From Limnanthes douglasii subsp. nivea (taxonomy: Eukaryota > Streptophyta > Magnoliopsida > Brassicales > Limnanthaceae): a DNA stretch of 64,000 bases. The stretch spans positions 8,456,589 through 8,520,588 of the forward strand of contig JAUPFV010000005.1 of assembly GCA_036936605.1 (NCBI GenBank). The letters run 5' to 3'. Of this stretch, positions 1 through 11,677 are shown piece after piece. The notes under the pieces are model-generated. The model was not told where the DNA came from. It ran no database searches and saw only the letters and a list, made by a program, of their open reading frames with translations. Position 1 is the first letter of the stretch. Every line of letters begins with the position of its first letter. Both the position numbers and the translations under genes were made by a program.

Positions 1-188
1 TAGCGGAGTATTATATGATTTTGGTCACGTCTAGCAATGTTGAAATGTAGTGAGGTATAGGATGTTGTGTAGTAACTTGGATAAGTGCTGTCTCGAAGAG
101 TTAACGTATATACTGGCTGCTTAGTTTTATTGTTTTAGTTACCATAGTATTACTAACTAGCTTCTTATGTAAACGTTAACAGGTCAAC

Positions 189-3100
189 ATGACAAAAACA
201 AGAGTATTCTACAGGTCGGGGTTGGTTAGCATAATCAACGTACTCAGACGGGATATCATTAAAGCTGAACACATCGAGGCTGCTCGAGGAACCCCGTTCT
301 ATACCTTCCTGAAAACCTCGTTCGACTTGAGGAACGAGGTTCTGAAGCTTAAAAAGTTCCACTACATGATCGAGGCGATTTGTGGTTTATACGATGTTAG
401 ATGGAAGTCTTTCCAGATTGGATGGAAGCATGTAAGGCTGACGAGGAAAGATGTTAAGGCGATCTTTGGCCTGAAACACGGTAACGAAGAGATGCCGATG
501 AGCAAATCAGGCGCATTTATCGCTCGGTACGCTGATGGAGCTGAGTTAGATTCGATTTTGATGAAGAAATATTTTTTGAGCCCAAGGACGAGGAGGAGCG
601 GGCCAACAAACGCCAAATCAGTTTCCAATGCGTTGATAAAGGTAAATATAGTCTGTTAGAATGTAGTTGTTTTTAGTTTATGCTGCAGGGTGTTAGCAGT
701 ATAATATTACGTTGGTGTTTGGTTTTATGCATCTAGCAATGTCTGGGATCATATATATCAATGTCTTATTAGGGGTAGATGCCTTTAATTGTTATTGCTG
801 TATTCTTGGTATGATGTTGTTTATTTATGTAGGAAGCGATCGAGAAAGCAGTCAATGAAGGAGGGGAGGATGAAGCGAAGGATGTTGCTCAGCTCCTGAT
901 ACTTTTCATATGCTCGACACTGTTCTTTCCAGTGTCCGACGACGTAGTCGGGTGGACAGCAATATTCTACGTGGAGAATCTCGAAAAGATAAACGACTAT
1001 GACTGGTCTGGAGCCATCTTGGAGAAGCTTCAAAAATCACTGGACAAATGTATTAAGGCCGGACAGCCTGCAAGAGTCATCGGATGCGTTGCTCTGCTTT
1101 TTGTAAGTACAGTGGATTATGATCAGCATGTTTGTTACGAAACCGTTTTTTTTTAATGGTTAGTTATGTTCTGTGCAGCCATTTCTTATGGAGCATATTT
1201 TGATAAACGTCGACATACCAAGGCCAAACATAATCCCTAGATGTTAAAAGTTGTGGGGACTAGAGGGCAAGGAGTTGACATTCGAAATGATCCAGATGGT
1301 CAGTGAGCTCAGGGGCGACCAGGTATGTAATGCACCTATCAATGTCCATGTTGTAGTATCAAACAAATCACATACACACGGTTCTTACAAACAAATCACA
1401 ACCATGAATATTAGAACCAAAAAAATAAACATATATATCGATAAAAATATCAAACAAATAGCATACCATGTAGCATAACGTCATAACTTCAACATGTCCA
1501 TGGATCATAATTGTCTGTAATTCGCAGTAATGATTAAAATATTCTGCTGCTCAATGTATATTATACTGTATTTCTTAGGTTGTGGCTGATGAGTTGGTGT
1601 TTTCAACGTCTGAATGTTTTGTTTATGGAGTAAATGATTCGAGGAGGCAGTGCGAAGCTGCTGGAGAAACAAGCGAACAGAGGAGTAGGAAAAGAAAGAA
1701 ATCTGTTGCGAACAGAAGTACATGAAGGAAGGTCAAACAGGTAGATGACGGAGCTGGAAGTAAGAAGAGCAGACGTTCGAACACCGAGGTTGATGATGAT
1801 GTTACATTGGGGGAATTCATTGTGGAGAGGAAGGCAATAGTTGGTAAAAAGAAAGGGGAGAGGTTGAAAAGCAAAAACAAACGTAGGTCTATTATTCCAA
1901 GCTTTGGAGGGCTGTCGCAGTCGGTGCTGCGTGACAACAACAAGCTGGAAAAAAAAAAGTTGGTTGCACCGGTTGAAAGTTGAAAACAAACGGCTTAAAA
2001 CGCCGCTTGAGGAAAGAAACGAAGAGGTTAGTGTTACCATGTTTTTTAAGTACTAATAACCTCTATATGTTGGTTAAAATGAACATATGAAATGTTTAGA
2101 TGTTTTTTGGTAGCAGCATCATTATAATTGATTTAGCAAACGTAACTATAAGTTGTCTATCAACTATAATATGTTGTATCTATCGTTGTAAAAATAATGT
2201 AACTATTTCGTATGCTCGTTTGATTGAGGTGGAAAAGTTGAAGAAAGACTTGGAGGAGCTGAAACACAAGCTGGAGGTGGAAGGTGAAGGAGTGGATGGT
2301 GAGGATGACCATCTGTTTGATGACCTTATCAATGCTATTTTGCCGTATTGATGAGGATGATATTGAACCCGTGGATGCAAACGTTGCTGAGAAGGTGGTT
2401 AAGGAAACACTAGTTTACAAATCTCGGAGGCATGGATTTGTTCCGAAGAGGAACCAAACATTTTCTGACACAGAAAAAGCAACAGAAGAAGAGGATGTTC
2501 AGGGGGAGACAACAACAGAAGAACAACAGGAGCTTGAGAAAGCTGAGGAAAAAGAAAGGGATGTATCGGAGGAGGAGAAGGAAGAAGTTAATGGAGGGTG
2601 TGTTCAATCCGAAACACGTGTTGAACCAATGGAAGAGAGTACTACACCGGAAGCTATTGTTGTTGATGTGTCTAGGAAGCCGAAAGGGACTACAATAACT
2701 GGTTGTGACGCTGGTAATGAGAAAGGGGAGGCGGCAGAAGAATTACCACCCCTAACTCATGCTGCCGGTGCGCAAAATGAAGTTTTGGTACCTGCACAGG
2801 GACACGGAGTTGGAAACAACAAGGTTGAACAACAGGAGCTGATGGTAGACAGAATTGATTTGTTAGACGAAGGTTCCAACGAAGGAATGAAAACACTGAA
2901 ACAACAGTTGGAGGAGTCGCCAGAAACCGTAGATCAAGGACAGAATGCGGAGAAAGGTGAGGAGAAAGGAGAAGCTGACACAGTAGCAACTGCCTTGATG
3001 GAGATCCCAGCCACAGAACTATACGGTCCAGAACCTGTCTCTGACAATGTGGTGGAGAATGTGGCTGAAGATGTATGTGGATCTTAAAATCCTTAAGATT

Positions 3101-5190
3101 CATAAATTGTCAGTAATTATGTTTTGGCTTGTTTTGGAATGCTTTAAACTCTAGGTTGCATAACATTTACAGTATCTGGGTTGTTTTTTGTATGAAAAAG
3201 TTGGTTTGACAGTATCTGTGTAGTGTAAGACACGATTTGAATGATTGTCTCAATTAGTATTAGTTGATGCATGTTTGACAAATCGCAAACCCAATATGTA
3301 TATAGTTTGATTGATAAAAAATATATAGAATACCGTTTTCATTGCAAACAAATCGCAATGTATGGTAGGCGTAAATAGCGTAGTTCTATTTGAATATCAT
3401 CTATCAATGATAGTTGTGCTAATCTCGCAATGTATGGTTTCCAATATTCTAATGTTATGTTATTAGGAAGTGGAAATAGCGGAGCCTGAAGACACACGAC
3501 ACTCTAATGTAAAGACCTTGGCATTCACTGGGATTGAAAAAGCAGCAAAGTGCGAACAACTATCGCAAGCTGTCTCTCCATTAAAGGTGATACCAATTAT
3601 CAACGGAGAAGATCAATCGGCAGAGAATATTGAAAAAGTTTCACAGGTTGAGCAATCTTCGTACGCAACACCACAACAACAGAAAGCAACATCTAACGAT
3701 CTGATTGTCCTATCGGTTATACCGTTGGCTGACGATAGCTTTGTAGACTGCACTCAATCATTTTACGCAGAAGTTGACAAGGCTGTTGAAAATTCAAACG
3801 AGAAGAGACGTACACTGGACTCCATCGAGGAAGAACAAACAGACGTTGACGTAAGTAGATATTTTGTATTATCAATAAACCTTCAAAAAGTAATGTTAAC
3901 ACTTTATTATGATGCTTTATTTTAGGTGCCCGTTGATGAAATACCTGGGTTCAACTTACTTACTCCGACGCAGGTTCAACAACAGCAGACTGAAGTCGTA
4001 GATTGGCCGTTCCCGACAGAGACAACGAAACTGATCAATGTCAGTGAGTACGAGAAGGTGCTGAAACTCAAACAGGTAGAACAACAAGAAGATCCAGAAG
4101 TATGGTACTTGCCAACAACAGAGTTCTCATACAGGCTTTCCATTAGTGTGACCGAGATAATGTAACTTCCTAACGAAACTCAAGTTGACTTCAAGGTAAT
4201 AAGGTTTTAGGTTGTATCTATCATAGTAAAATTGTTAGTCTAGCAATGTGTCTATGTACGTCTACCAATATTAATATGCAGCATCTAGCAATGTGTCAAC
4301 CAATAAACCGTTGGTTATTCTTTTCAGTCATTGTCATTCAACTTATTTGAGCTTGTAATTGTGTTTTGATAGGTAATAGATGCTTCGATATATAAGCTGT
4401 TAAAGGATTCAGATTGGAAAGTCCCTCTGAAAGGGTTTGATGATAAGTATTCATTTCCTGTCAGCGCCATTCAAATAACTGGGATTGCAACTGTAAGTTC
4501 CCATGGAATTATTTGTGTTATATTGGAAACATCTACTTCCTGTAGTAATGACTTAAATTTACAGGGAACACTGGCTATCAAGGGAGATTTGTCTGTCATT
4601 GTGGACAAGGTTTTTGAAACAATGAAACCAGAAACATATGTTGCATTTGTTCCCCTTTGTACCGTAAACACGGCCGGCGTGAACCACTGGACGCTCCTGG
4701 TTATAGACATGGAGAATGGGGCTGCCAGAAGCTACAACCCACTGTTGCCGTGGAGCAAACACATTGCCGATAAGACGAAAAACACAGCCGATGCTCTGGT
4801 AAGGAATTTAAACGCTAATGATCTGTCTTGGTTGCCTATCTAGCAATTTCGAATACTATATCTATCAATGTATATAGTAATATATAGCAATGACTAATAC
4901 TCGTAAATTGCATAGTAACTATGGATTACTTGATTTTGCAGCTGACCTATTGCATGAAGAAGAAATATATACCTTATGTAAAAGGTGGATACAAAATAAA
5001 GACTGTGTTAAATATACCACAGCAAAAGAAGGATAGCCTTGACTGCGGTGTTTTTGTTTGTAAGTACGCAGAAGACATCATTACAAGAGGGTTTGTTCCG
5101 CGGGAATATGGAAAGGAAATGCTGGCCGAAACAAAAGCTAAAATATTTAAGCACTTCATGAATGATCGAAACACAAACAAACGTTGGTAG
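189..5190 (+). pseudogene. Ulp1-like (C48) cysteine protease gene of MULE 1, ten exons, broken by stops
   Basis: Exons by GT-AG signals and alignment to MULE 2: 189-641, 833-1102, 1179-1322, 1579-about 2026, about 2221-3072, 3467-3850, 3926-4195, 4373-4492, 4565-4798, 4942-5190. The N-terminal exons encode a domain resembling the plant transposon DUF1985/plant-mobile-domain type (FGLKHG, then a DVVGWTAIFYVENL block). The middle is acidic and low-complexity. The last two exons form the Ulp1 catalytic core: His in NHWTLLVID, Asn in SYNPLLP where the family usually has Asp, and Gln and Cys in QQKKDSLDCGVFVC. In-frame stops lie at 1245-1247 (exon 3), about 1720 and about 1980 (exon 4) and 4163-4165 (exon 7), with a frameshift near 2345. 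The start is the first ATG after the acceptor ending at 182. Such proteases cleave SUMO or related ubiquitin-like conjugates; the role in the transposon is not established. Exon 4/5 borders are approximate. Confidence 0.85.
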
Positions 5191-6230
5191 TATGTAATTT
5201 ATTTTTTGGTACCCATTTTTATGATTCGGATAGATTAGCAATGGGTGAATTAGACAACTAATATGATTTATGTTGGTAGTAGAAAACTCACGTATAAACA
5301 CAAATTTTCACATCACTGTTACATCATTCAGTGTTAAATCTACTAATTTATATATGTTGTATCCTTCAGAGTAGTTTTCAAGTTGTTATCAAAGTTTTTA
5401 TTATTACCTACCAGACGTGAACTAAACATCTAGTAATGTCTATTTGCGTAACTATCAGAATCATAAACAGGTGGTGTATGTAACTCTATACGAAATTATT
5501 TTTAATCAGGCTTAAACTCAAGTAAATATGAAGGAAAATGTTTTTCTAAACTACAATGGCAGATCCCCCCTTCGTTGCATGAATCAATTTCATACTTGGG
5601 AAGATGTAGCTACTATTTTTTATGTTCTATATATGAAAGAGTAATAGTAAGTTATATCGCAATGTCTACCTTCTTATCTATCAGAGATTTAATAAATTAT
5701 ATATCACACTTATATCCAAGTACATAGCAATGTCTATCAGTTTTATCTATCGGGGTTATAATCAAGTAGCTATCGTAGTACGAACTACGTATTTGTTAGA
5801 CTAATTATCTACTATATATGGATGTCCACATGTAAAAAATGTTATGTTACGAACCATATAGTACACTTTTACATATCTGTCAGACTAATTATCTAGAGCA
5901 GATAGGTTTTAAAATTTAAATATAATTTATCTAGCATTGTAAATTTCTCGTAAATCGCATATAACATATTAGTGATGGACGAAATATATATATAGACTGG
6001 AGGATATGGTTATTGGTAGATGAGTAAAATTAATTTTTTGAAAGGACTTTTAACCACACCAATTACTCATTAGAAGTAAATGTGTTAAACCTATTGGTTA
6101 GATTGAAAGTTGAAAAGACAAAGGTAGATGGACTTGAATGATTACATGCATTAAATAGACGTGTGCCATTAAATTTGTGAAAGTAAGTATGGTTTCTAGA
6201 TGGGACTCGGCCTTGGGCATTGTGTTTTGC
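5191..6230. other. MULE 1 spacer between protease and small gene
   Basis: No coding potential is visible. The stretch is AT-rich and carries several copies of the element's short motif (for example near 5234, 5430, 5657 and 5726, as CTAGTAATGTC or ATCGCAATGTC) and CTATCAG-like words. The proximal promoter of the next gene begins at its right end. Confidence 0.6.
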
Positions 6231-6238
6231 TATAAATA
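6231..6238 (+). promoter_or_regulatory. TATA box of MULE 1 small acidic gene
   Basis: TATAAATA, 97 bp upstream of the ATG at 6335, followed by a C/A-rich leader typical of plant 5' UTRs. MULE 2 has a matching TATAAAA at 44072, 85 bp upstream of its small gene, which supports this as a real core promoter. Confidence 0.6.
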
Positions 6239-6334
6239 GAGGGTGATATTTGAACCTATTCCTCTCACACTTCCCTGCAAAGCAAAAAACAACCAGAAAC
6301 TCTAGCCTAAGTTGAAACCAAACCACCATCGAAA

Positions 6335-6660
6335 ATGGCACCTTCCTCACCTTTCTCACCAATGAACTCCAGCGACGACGGGTGGTCAACTGACCACTAC
6401 GTAGACAACAAGGCGTACAAGCGAACCACAACGTCGGAGTACTCCGATGATGAAGAAGACGACTGGTCCGTTTGGTCTGAGGACCAAGAAGATACGGTTC
6501 ATGGGATCCATGGTCGTTCGAAGACAGTTATGAGTCTGACGATGAAACACTTCCAAAACGGAAGAGACATAGGAGCAGTTGCAAGTGGGAAAAAGAAGAG
6601 GGTGATGATTCAGAGGAGGCAGACGATGAGAAGTCTGAAGACGAAGAAGACGAAGAAGTG

Positions 6661-6692
<32 letters not shown>

Positions 6693-6744
6693 AGAAGAAG
6701 AAGAAGAAGAGGAGGTGGGATCTGATGAAGAGGATTCTAACTAG
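6335..6744 (+). pseudogene. Small acidic protein gene of MULE 1, frameshifted
   Basis: The protein starts MAPSSPFSPMNSSDDGW and stays in one frame through a DDEEDDWSVWSEDQED acidic stretch to about 6505. After that the sensible reading moves to another frame (FEDSYESDDETLPKRKRHR), giving a basic KRKRHR cluster, a long glutamate run encoded by GAA/GAG repeats at about 6640-6715, and the ending GSDEEDSN before TAG at 6742-6744. Staying in the original frame gives a poly-lysine run and an unlikely hydrophobic tail to 6829, so a small indel near 6500 is inferred. It occupies the same place and orientation as the acidic gene at 44163-44663. No known domain is recognised; the composition suggests a nuclear acidic protein, but the function is unknown. 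Confidence 0.6.
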
Positions 6745-7511
6745 GTTTAAACATGTTCATGTAGTTTCATTTAATCATCTTTCTATTTTGTTATTTTTAA
6801 TGTTTTTCTTATGCTCTGTTGGACTGTAACTTTCACCAACCCTGTGCAGTAGTCTCATTTTTTGACAGGGTTGGTGTATTTCGAAGATCTGTAGCATTGA
6901 ATGATTTTCTATTAATGTTAAGGTTTTATTGCATTTTGCGTTCTCTATCTTAAAATGGTGGGTTAATTTTGAATGTGTAACAAGTTAACATATGATATGC
7001 TGCAGTTGACTGAAGCAGTTTTAATTGCAGTTATCACACAGAATCGCATTGTATGTAAACTAACCTATCAGAGTTAGGTTAACATTAAAAGACCAGTTTA
7101 TATAGACCTAATCTATCAGATGTAAGCTAACTTATCTATCAACCACTGTTTATATCATATTTATGTCATCAATATATCTGGCTATTAAATAACGAGATGA
7201 ATCAGGAAGGGGAGATTTAAAGGACCTCTTGAACAAATGTAAGTAAGGTATCAGATGGATGTACAACAAAACTAGAAAACACAAGTTGATGTATCTGTCA
7301 GATGTAAAATCCAGGATCTATCAATGTTACATAGAGTGTCTATCAGAGTATAACGGCGTATATAGCAATGTAGAAATGAATAGATATCAGAGTCTGAAAC
7401 AAACAGACATGGAACATGTCAATGTTAAAAATGTACAAAAACATAAGTCGAAAGATAAGGAGTGCTTATCTATGAGATGTAAAATGTTACAAAAAAAACG
7501 GTAAAAAATGT
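6745..7511. other. MULE 1 spacer between convergent genes
   Basis: No gene is supported. It holds the 3' flank of the small gene and, from about 7030, many copies of the element's words (CTATCAG, ATCAATGT, TATAGCAATGT). The open frame at 7259-7504 is an accident of these motifs. Confidence 0.6.
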
Positions 7512-9930
7512 TTAGAACGGAGCATCACATAACCTCCTATTATGCCCCGATTTGAAACATCGACCACAACGGGACTGGCTGCTGGAAACTTCACCTCTTG
7601 ATGGAATACGCTTTTTCCTCGGACGCCCAGGTCGTCTTTTAACGTTCGGGGGCATTACCACTGGCTCTCCATCATAATCTGCAGTATTGGATTCACCAAA
7701 CTCTGTTATAGCCGGTATGTTAAATGAATAGCTGGACCGGTAATTCGCAGCACTGAAAAACGGCTCAACCAACGTCATATGATCCTTGTTTAGAGATACA
7801 ATTGCAGCCAATGCATGAGCGCATGGGAAACATTCTTGCTGCCAAGACCCGCATGTGCATTTGAAATCAAGTATATTGACCACCATGACTGGGTCTGACA
7901 AAACCTCAAAATAAGCGGCATAAGACTTGCGAACTAACCATGTCCGACTGCATTGTACATTCTCTTTGAACATCTTGTCAAACTCGGGGCACAAATATGT
8001 GTTCCAACTTAGGCCCTCTCCTAAACGTCGAGACATTTGAGTCATCAGAAGAGCTCTAATCCGGTCGACCAATTCAACTATAGGCAGATGACACAACTTT
8101 TTAATTTGGGAATTAAACGATTCAACAGCGGTTGATGCCATCGCTCCATACCGTTTGCCTTTGATATATGCCTGAGTCCATTTTTCTGGTGGCAGATTTC
8201 TTACAAAGTTGCCAATACGCTCACCGCCTTGGCGCAAAAACTGACCAAAACGTTCATTAAAAAGTTCCACCGTCGGGGCATAAGCACAACTCTTAAACAT
8301 CACTAGCATATTTTGTTTGTAGACCCTGTTAGTGTGTTCAAGAGCTTTAGTCAAGTTCTGGATAAGATGGAAGACGCAATAAGCGTGGTAGTCAGTAGGA
8401 TAAAGAGTTGCGACAGCGCTAATAATACCAACATGGTGGTCTGAAATGAAAGTTATTTGGCGCCCTAACAGATGAGGTTTTAAACTTTCCAAAAACCAAA
8501 ACCAGTTATCTGAGTCTTCACTACCAAATATACCAAAAGCTACGGGGAAGAGACCTGAAACGGAAACGATACAGTTTAAAAACAGTACTACATTGACAAG
8601 GGTGAACAGACTCAAATCGCAATGTATATGTAACATATCTATCAGACTAAGGAAACCTGTGTAATAATCAACGTAGCACACTATACAATGCATAAATCGC
8701 AATGTCACATAACTAAGCTAGCAATCACTAATAACTAAAACAACAGGGTACGTAACCTAATCTATCAATCAGTGCAAGTAAATCGCAATCTATGTTAACC
8801 TATCTAGCGGACTAAACATATATTGAAACATGGACTCACCGTTGTTTCCATCTTTTTCCACTGCTGAAAGCAACACGCCACCATGCTTCCCTGTTAGGTG
8901 GGTTCCGTCAACGTATAGTAGAGGGCGGCACGAATGGAAACCCTGAAGACACGCCCCAAATGCTATAAAACAGCGACGGAAAACATTGTCGGGAGCCAAA
9001 TCCAGATGGCAGTCTGTAGTAATGTCACGACTCTTTAGTCTCTTGAAGTATGCTTTTAGCAATCCGAAAGAGGTATTGCTATCTCCAAATACAACATGAC
9101 GGGCCTTCTCCAACGCATTCCAAGATAGACGATATGAAATGTCTAAACCGTAGTCTTGCTTGATGGTGGACTGTATAGTCTTAGCTGTTACGGATTGGCA
9201 GTTCCGTAGAGAATCGTGAATTTCATCAGCAATCAAATCGGACGACAGATGCCTGCTTTTCTTCTTTGTGAATACGGGACTGCACGTATGGGTACTGAAA
9301 AATCATTTAATTGTCATCAAACCGGTCTTAGAATCAACAGAAGCATAAAGCCTTCATTTGCAACCGCCCAAATCTTTGTTTACACAATAAACGATGATCT
9401 TGCTAAAGGTATTGTGCATGTACCTAAACGCAAAACCGTTCTCTAATGCATACCGGGATAAGGATAACCTCAGACTTTGAGCACCATCTAGAAAAGACTG
9501 TCCAACACCGATGATAGCTTCTGCCCATCCAGTTGTAGCTAGATGCCTTTTTGGGGGTTGAATTGGCCAAACACCTACTGCTTTCACCGCTAGTTCGTTG
9601 CATATGAGAGGATTCTTCGAACAGTTGAACAGGTTGTTTACGTTTAATGGCGGAGCCTTTATCAGCAACATGTTCTTCGATAAGAAAACTAACACTCTTC
9701 AGACGCTCAACATCAAGGTAACATTCCAACCCAATAAAATTGGTCTCCTTATTAAACATACAATTATTCTGAGCACCGCAAGAGTACATAATGCTGTAGT
9801 TTCCTCTAACAAGCCCTTGCCATGTCTCCTCAATGTACTGTTGAAAAGACTCGTAGTTTTCGAATTCGGACAGCGGAACAATAGCTGTTTCCGTACCAAA
9901 TTTGAAAATGCAAACTTTTGGTTTCGACAT
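7512..9930 (-). pseudogene. MULE 1 transposase (mudrA/VANA-type), broken
   Basis: Two exons on the minus strand: 9930-8840 and 8554-7512, joined by a 285-bp intron that carries element motifs. Domains in order: an N-terminal PB1-like segment (VCIFKFGTETAIVP), the Mutator N-terminal DNA-binding region (GQSFLDGAQSLR, with C-terminal GGCKWRLYAS-type residues), the MULE DDE domain with Asp in LLYVDGTHL and ITFISDHH and a downstream AYCVFHLIQN, the AVESFNSQIKK block, a SWIM zinc finger (CTCGSWQQECFPCAHA), and a C-terminal CCHC knuckle (RCGRCFKSGHNRRLC). Breaks: a frameshift in the C/A homopolymer near 9551-9561, and two in-frame TGA codons at 9354-9356 (at a conserved Trp) and 9303-9305. Transposases of this class cut and rejoin element ends in the nucleus. 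The start is the conserved MSKPKVCIF, matching MSKSRVCIF in MULE 2. Confidence 0.93.
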
Positions 9931-10019
9931 TGTGTACCCTGAATTGTAGGAGTTTTGGTTAGTTTGTTGTAGGGCAGCGTAGAACAGCTGAATGTGTTAC
10001 TGATATAAGTAAATGGTTG

Positions 10020-10840
10020 AACACATCTAGCAATATCCCGTAACTAACATATCAGGGTATATGCATTCGTGGTCTATTTTTCAACACATCTAGCAAACTG
10101 TCATAACTAAACTATCAGGGTATATGGAGTCATGGTCTATTTTCCAACACATCTAGCAACCTATTATAGCTAACATATCAGGGTGTCTGCAGTCAGGGGA
10201 AATGGTTGCAACATCTAGCAATATCACCTAACTAACATATCAGGGTATATGCATTCGTGGTCTATTTTTCAACACATCTAGCAAACTGTCATAACTAAAC
10301 TATCAGGGTATATGGAGTCATGGTCTATTTTCCAACACATCTAGCAACCTATTATAGCTAACATATCAGGGTGTATGCAGTCAGGGGATGTGGTTGAAAA
10401 CATCTAGCAATATACCGTACCTAAACTATCAGTGTATATGGAGTCATGGTCTATTTTTCAACACATCTAGCAACCTGTCATAACTAACATATCAGGGTGT
10501 ATGCAGTCAGGGGATATCTTACAACACATCTAGCAACCTGTCATAGCTAACATATCAGGGTATATGCAGTCAGAGATATGGTTGAACACATCTAGCAATA
10601 TCACGTAGCTAAACTATCAGGGTATATGGATTCATGGTTTATTTTCCAACAAATCTAGCAACCTATTATAGCTAACATATCAGGGTGTATGCAGTCAGGG
10701 GATATGGTTGAGCACGTCTAGCAATATCACGTAACTAAAATATCAGGGTATATGCATTCGTGGTCTATTTTTAAACAAATCTAGCTACCTATTATAGCTA
10801 ACATATCAGGGTGTATGCAGTGATCTAGCAACCTCTACCA
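10020..10840. repeat. 62-63 bp satellite array inside MULE 1
   Basis: About 13 head-to-tail units anchored on ATCTAGCA at 10024, 10087, 10150, 10212, 10275, 10338, 10401, 10464, 10527, 10589, 10652, about 10715 and 10778, with a shortened last one at about 10823. Each unit contains a CTAGCAA word, then TATCAGGGT, then a GGTCTATTTTTC or CAGGGGATATGG segment. Three-unit blocks repeat (10024-10211 closely matches 10212-10400), so there is a roughly 188 bp higher-order period. The array lies just upstream of the transposase start, where its promoter or leader would be. Confidence 0.95.
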
Positions 10841-11677
10841 TACATTAACAGGCAACAAATCGCAGAGTTTAACACACACAAATCGCAACCTATATAACAG
10901 AGGTCAAAAAATGAAATTTCTTACCGGAATGTTATCGGAGCCGGTATCGATGCTTTGAATCGACCAGAAACAGATAGTAATAGGTTTACTACCATTAACG
11001 TACATTATATGCGAATCTATAATCGATTTCGAAAATGGAAAATGATTTTGAAACTGAAAACTCAGGTCCGATACTGACCTGAAAGCTGTAACGTCGGAGG
11101 TGATTTCAATGGTTAGGAGGCTGATAAAAGGTGGAGCTAGGAGGCTGAGATACGGTGCAAAATCGGAGCTAGGAGGCTGAGTCGACGACAAATAAAGAAG
11201 CTAGGAATATCTCGGCAACTGTCTCTGTAACTGACGGCGTCGAAACGGAATTCCAGAGTTCACCGGTGATCGGAACTCTATTCGAAGGTGTTTGTATGGT
11301 TCGCCGGTAGTTACGATGTGTAGCCGGTGGTGAGATAGTGTCGCCGGAGGTGGTGTGATTAGCCTACATTTTTTGAAACGAACATACGTTCTTGAAAAAT
11401 GGGTTGTTTGTTAGGTTAGGAGAGAGGAGAGAGAGAGAGGGGCTAATAAATTCAAAATTTAAAATTCAAAAGTAATAAAGAAGGTGATGAAGCCAAAAGG
11501 GACCCTTTTTCACAAATTAACCCTTATATACTAGGTTGATGGTAATTATGGTATTAAAAAAATAAGGTATTAGAAGTGGATATGTTTAATGAGATGGGTA
11601 TTAAGTGAGCATTAACCCATTTTTGGGTACTAGGTTGTAATATGTTTGGCTAAAAGGTACTTAGTGTGTTATTTCCC
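10841..11677 (-). promoter_or_regulatory. Terminal/promoter region of MULE 1 on the transposase side
   Basis: On the minus strand a TATA-like GTATATAAGG lies at about 11522-11531, near the inner edge of the terminal region, as in MULE 2. The stretch 11040-11400 is GC-richer and looks like a transcribed leader; ATCGCA motifs occur at about 10857-10885. No protein gene is supported here. Confidence 0.45.

Larger units (their letters stand above)
1..11677. mobile_element. MULE 1, large three-gene Mutator-like element (left end outside window)
   Basis: A Mutator-like element laid out as Ulp1-type gene (+), small acidic gene (+), then transposase (-), the same plan as the complete element at 37673-48762. 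The right terminus is placed at about 11677 because the reverse complement of 11560-11677 resembles the right end of MULE 2: both share an outermost GGAAAT-type start and, further in, CTTAATACCCATCTC. By comparison with MULE 2, where the Ulp1 start lies 927 bp inside the left end, about 740 bp of this element should lie left of the window. Both large genes carry several in-frame stops and the small gene is frameshifted, so the copy appears dead. Non-coding parts are rich in CTAGCAATGT, ATCGCAATGT and TATCAG motifs. The target duplication cannot be checked because the left flank is missing. Confidence 0.85.

Noticed and set aside
1603..2040. Minus-strand frames in MULE 1 exon 4
   Set aside because: Shadow of the Ulp1 gene exon, which aligns in position with exon 4 of MULE 2.
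6640..6829. Poly-lysine tract and hydrophobic tail of the small gene of MULE 1
   Set aside because: Out of phase: the alternative frame gives the acidic Glu/Asp run and a stop at 6742-6744, like the MULE 2 counterpart.
7259..7504. Small plus-strand frame in MULE 1
   Set aside because: Built from the element's repeated CTATCAG/ATCAATGT words; no counterpart in MULE 2.
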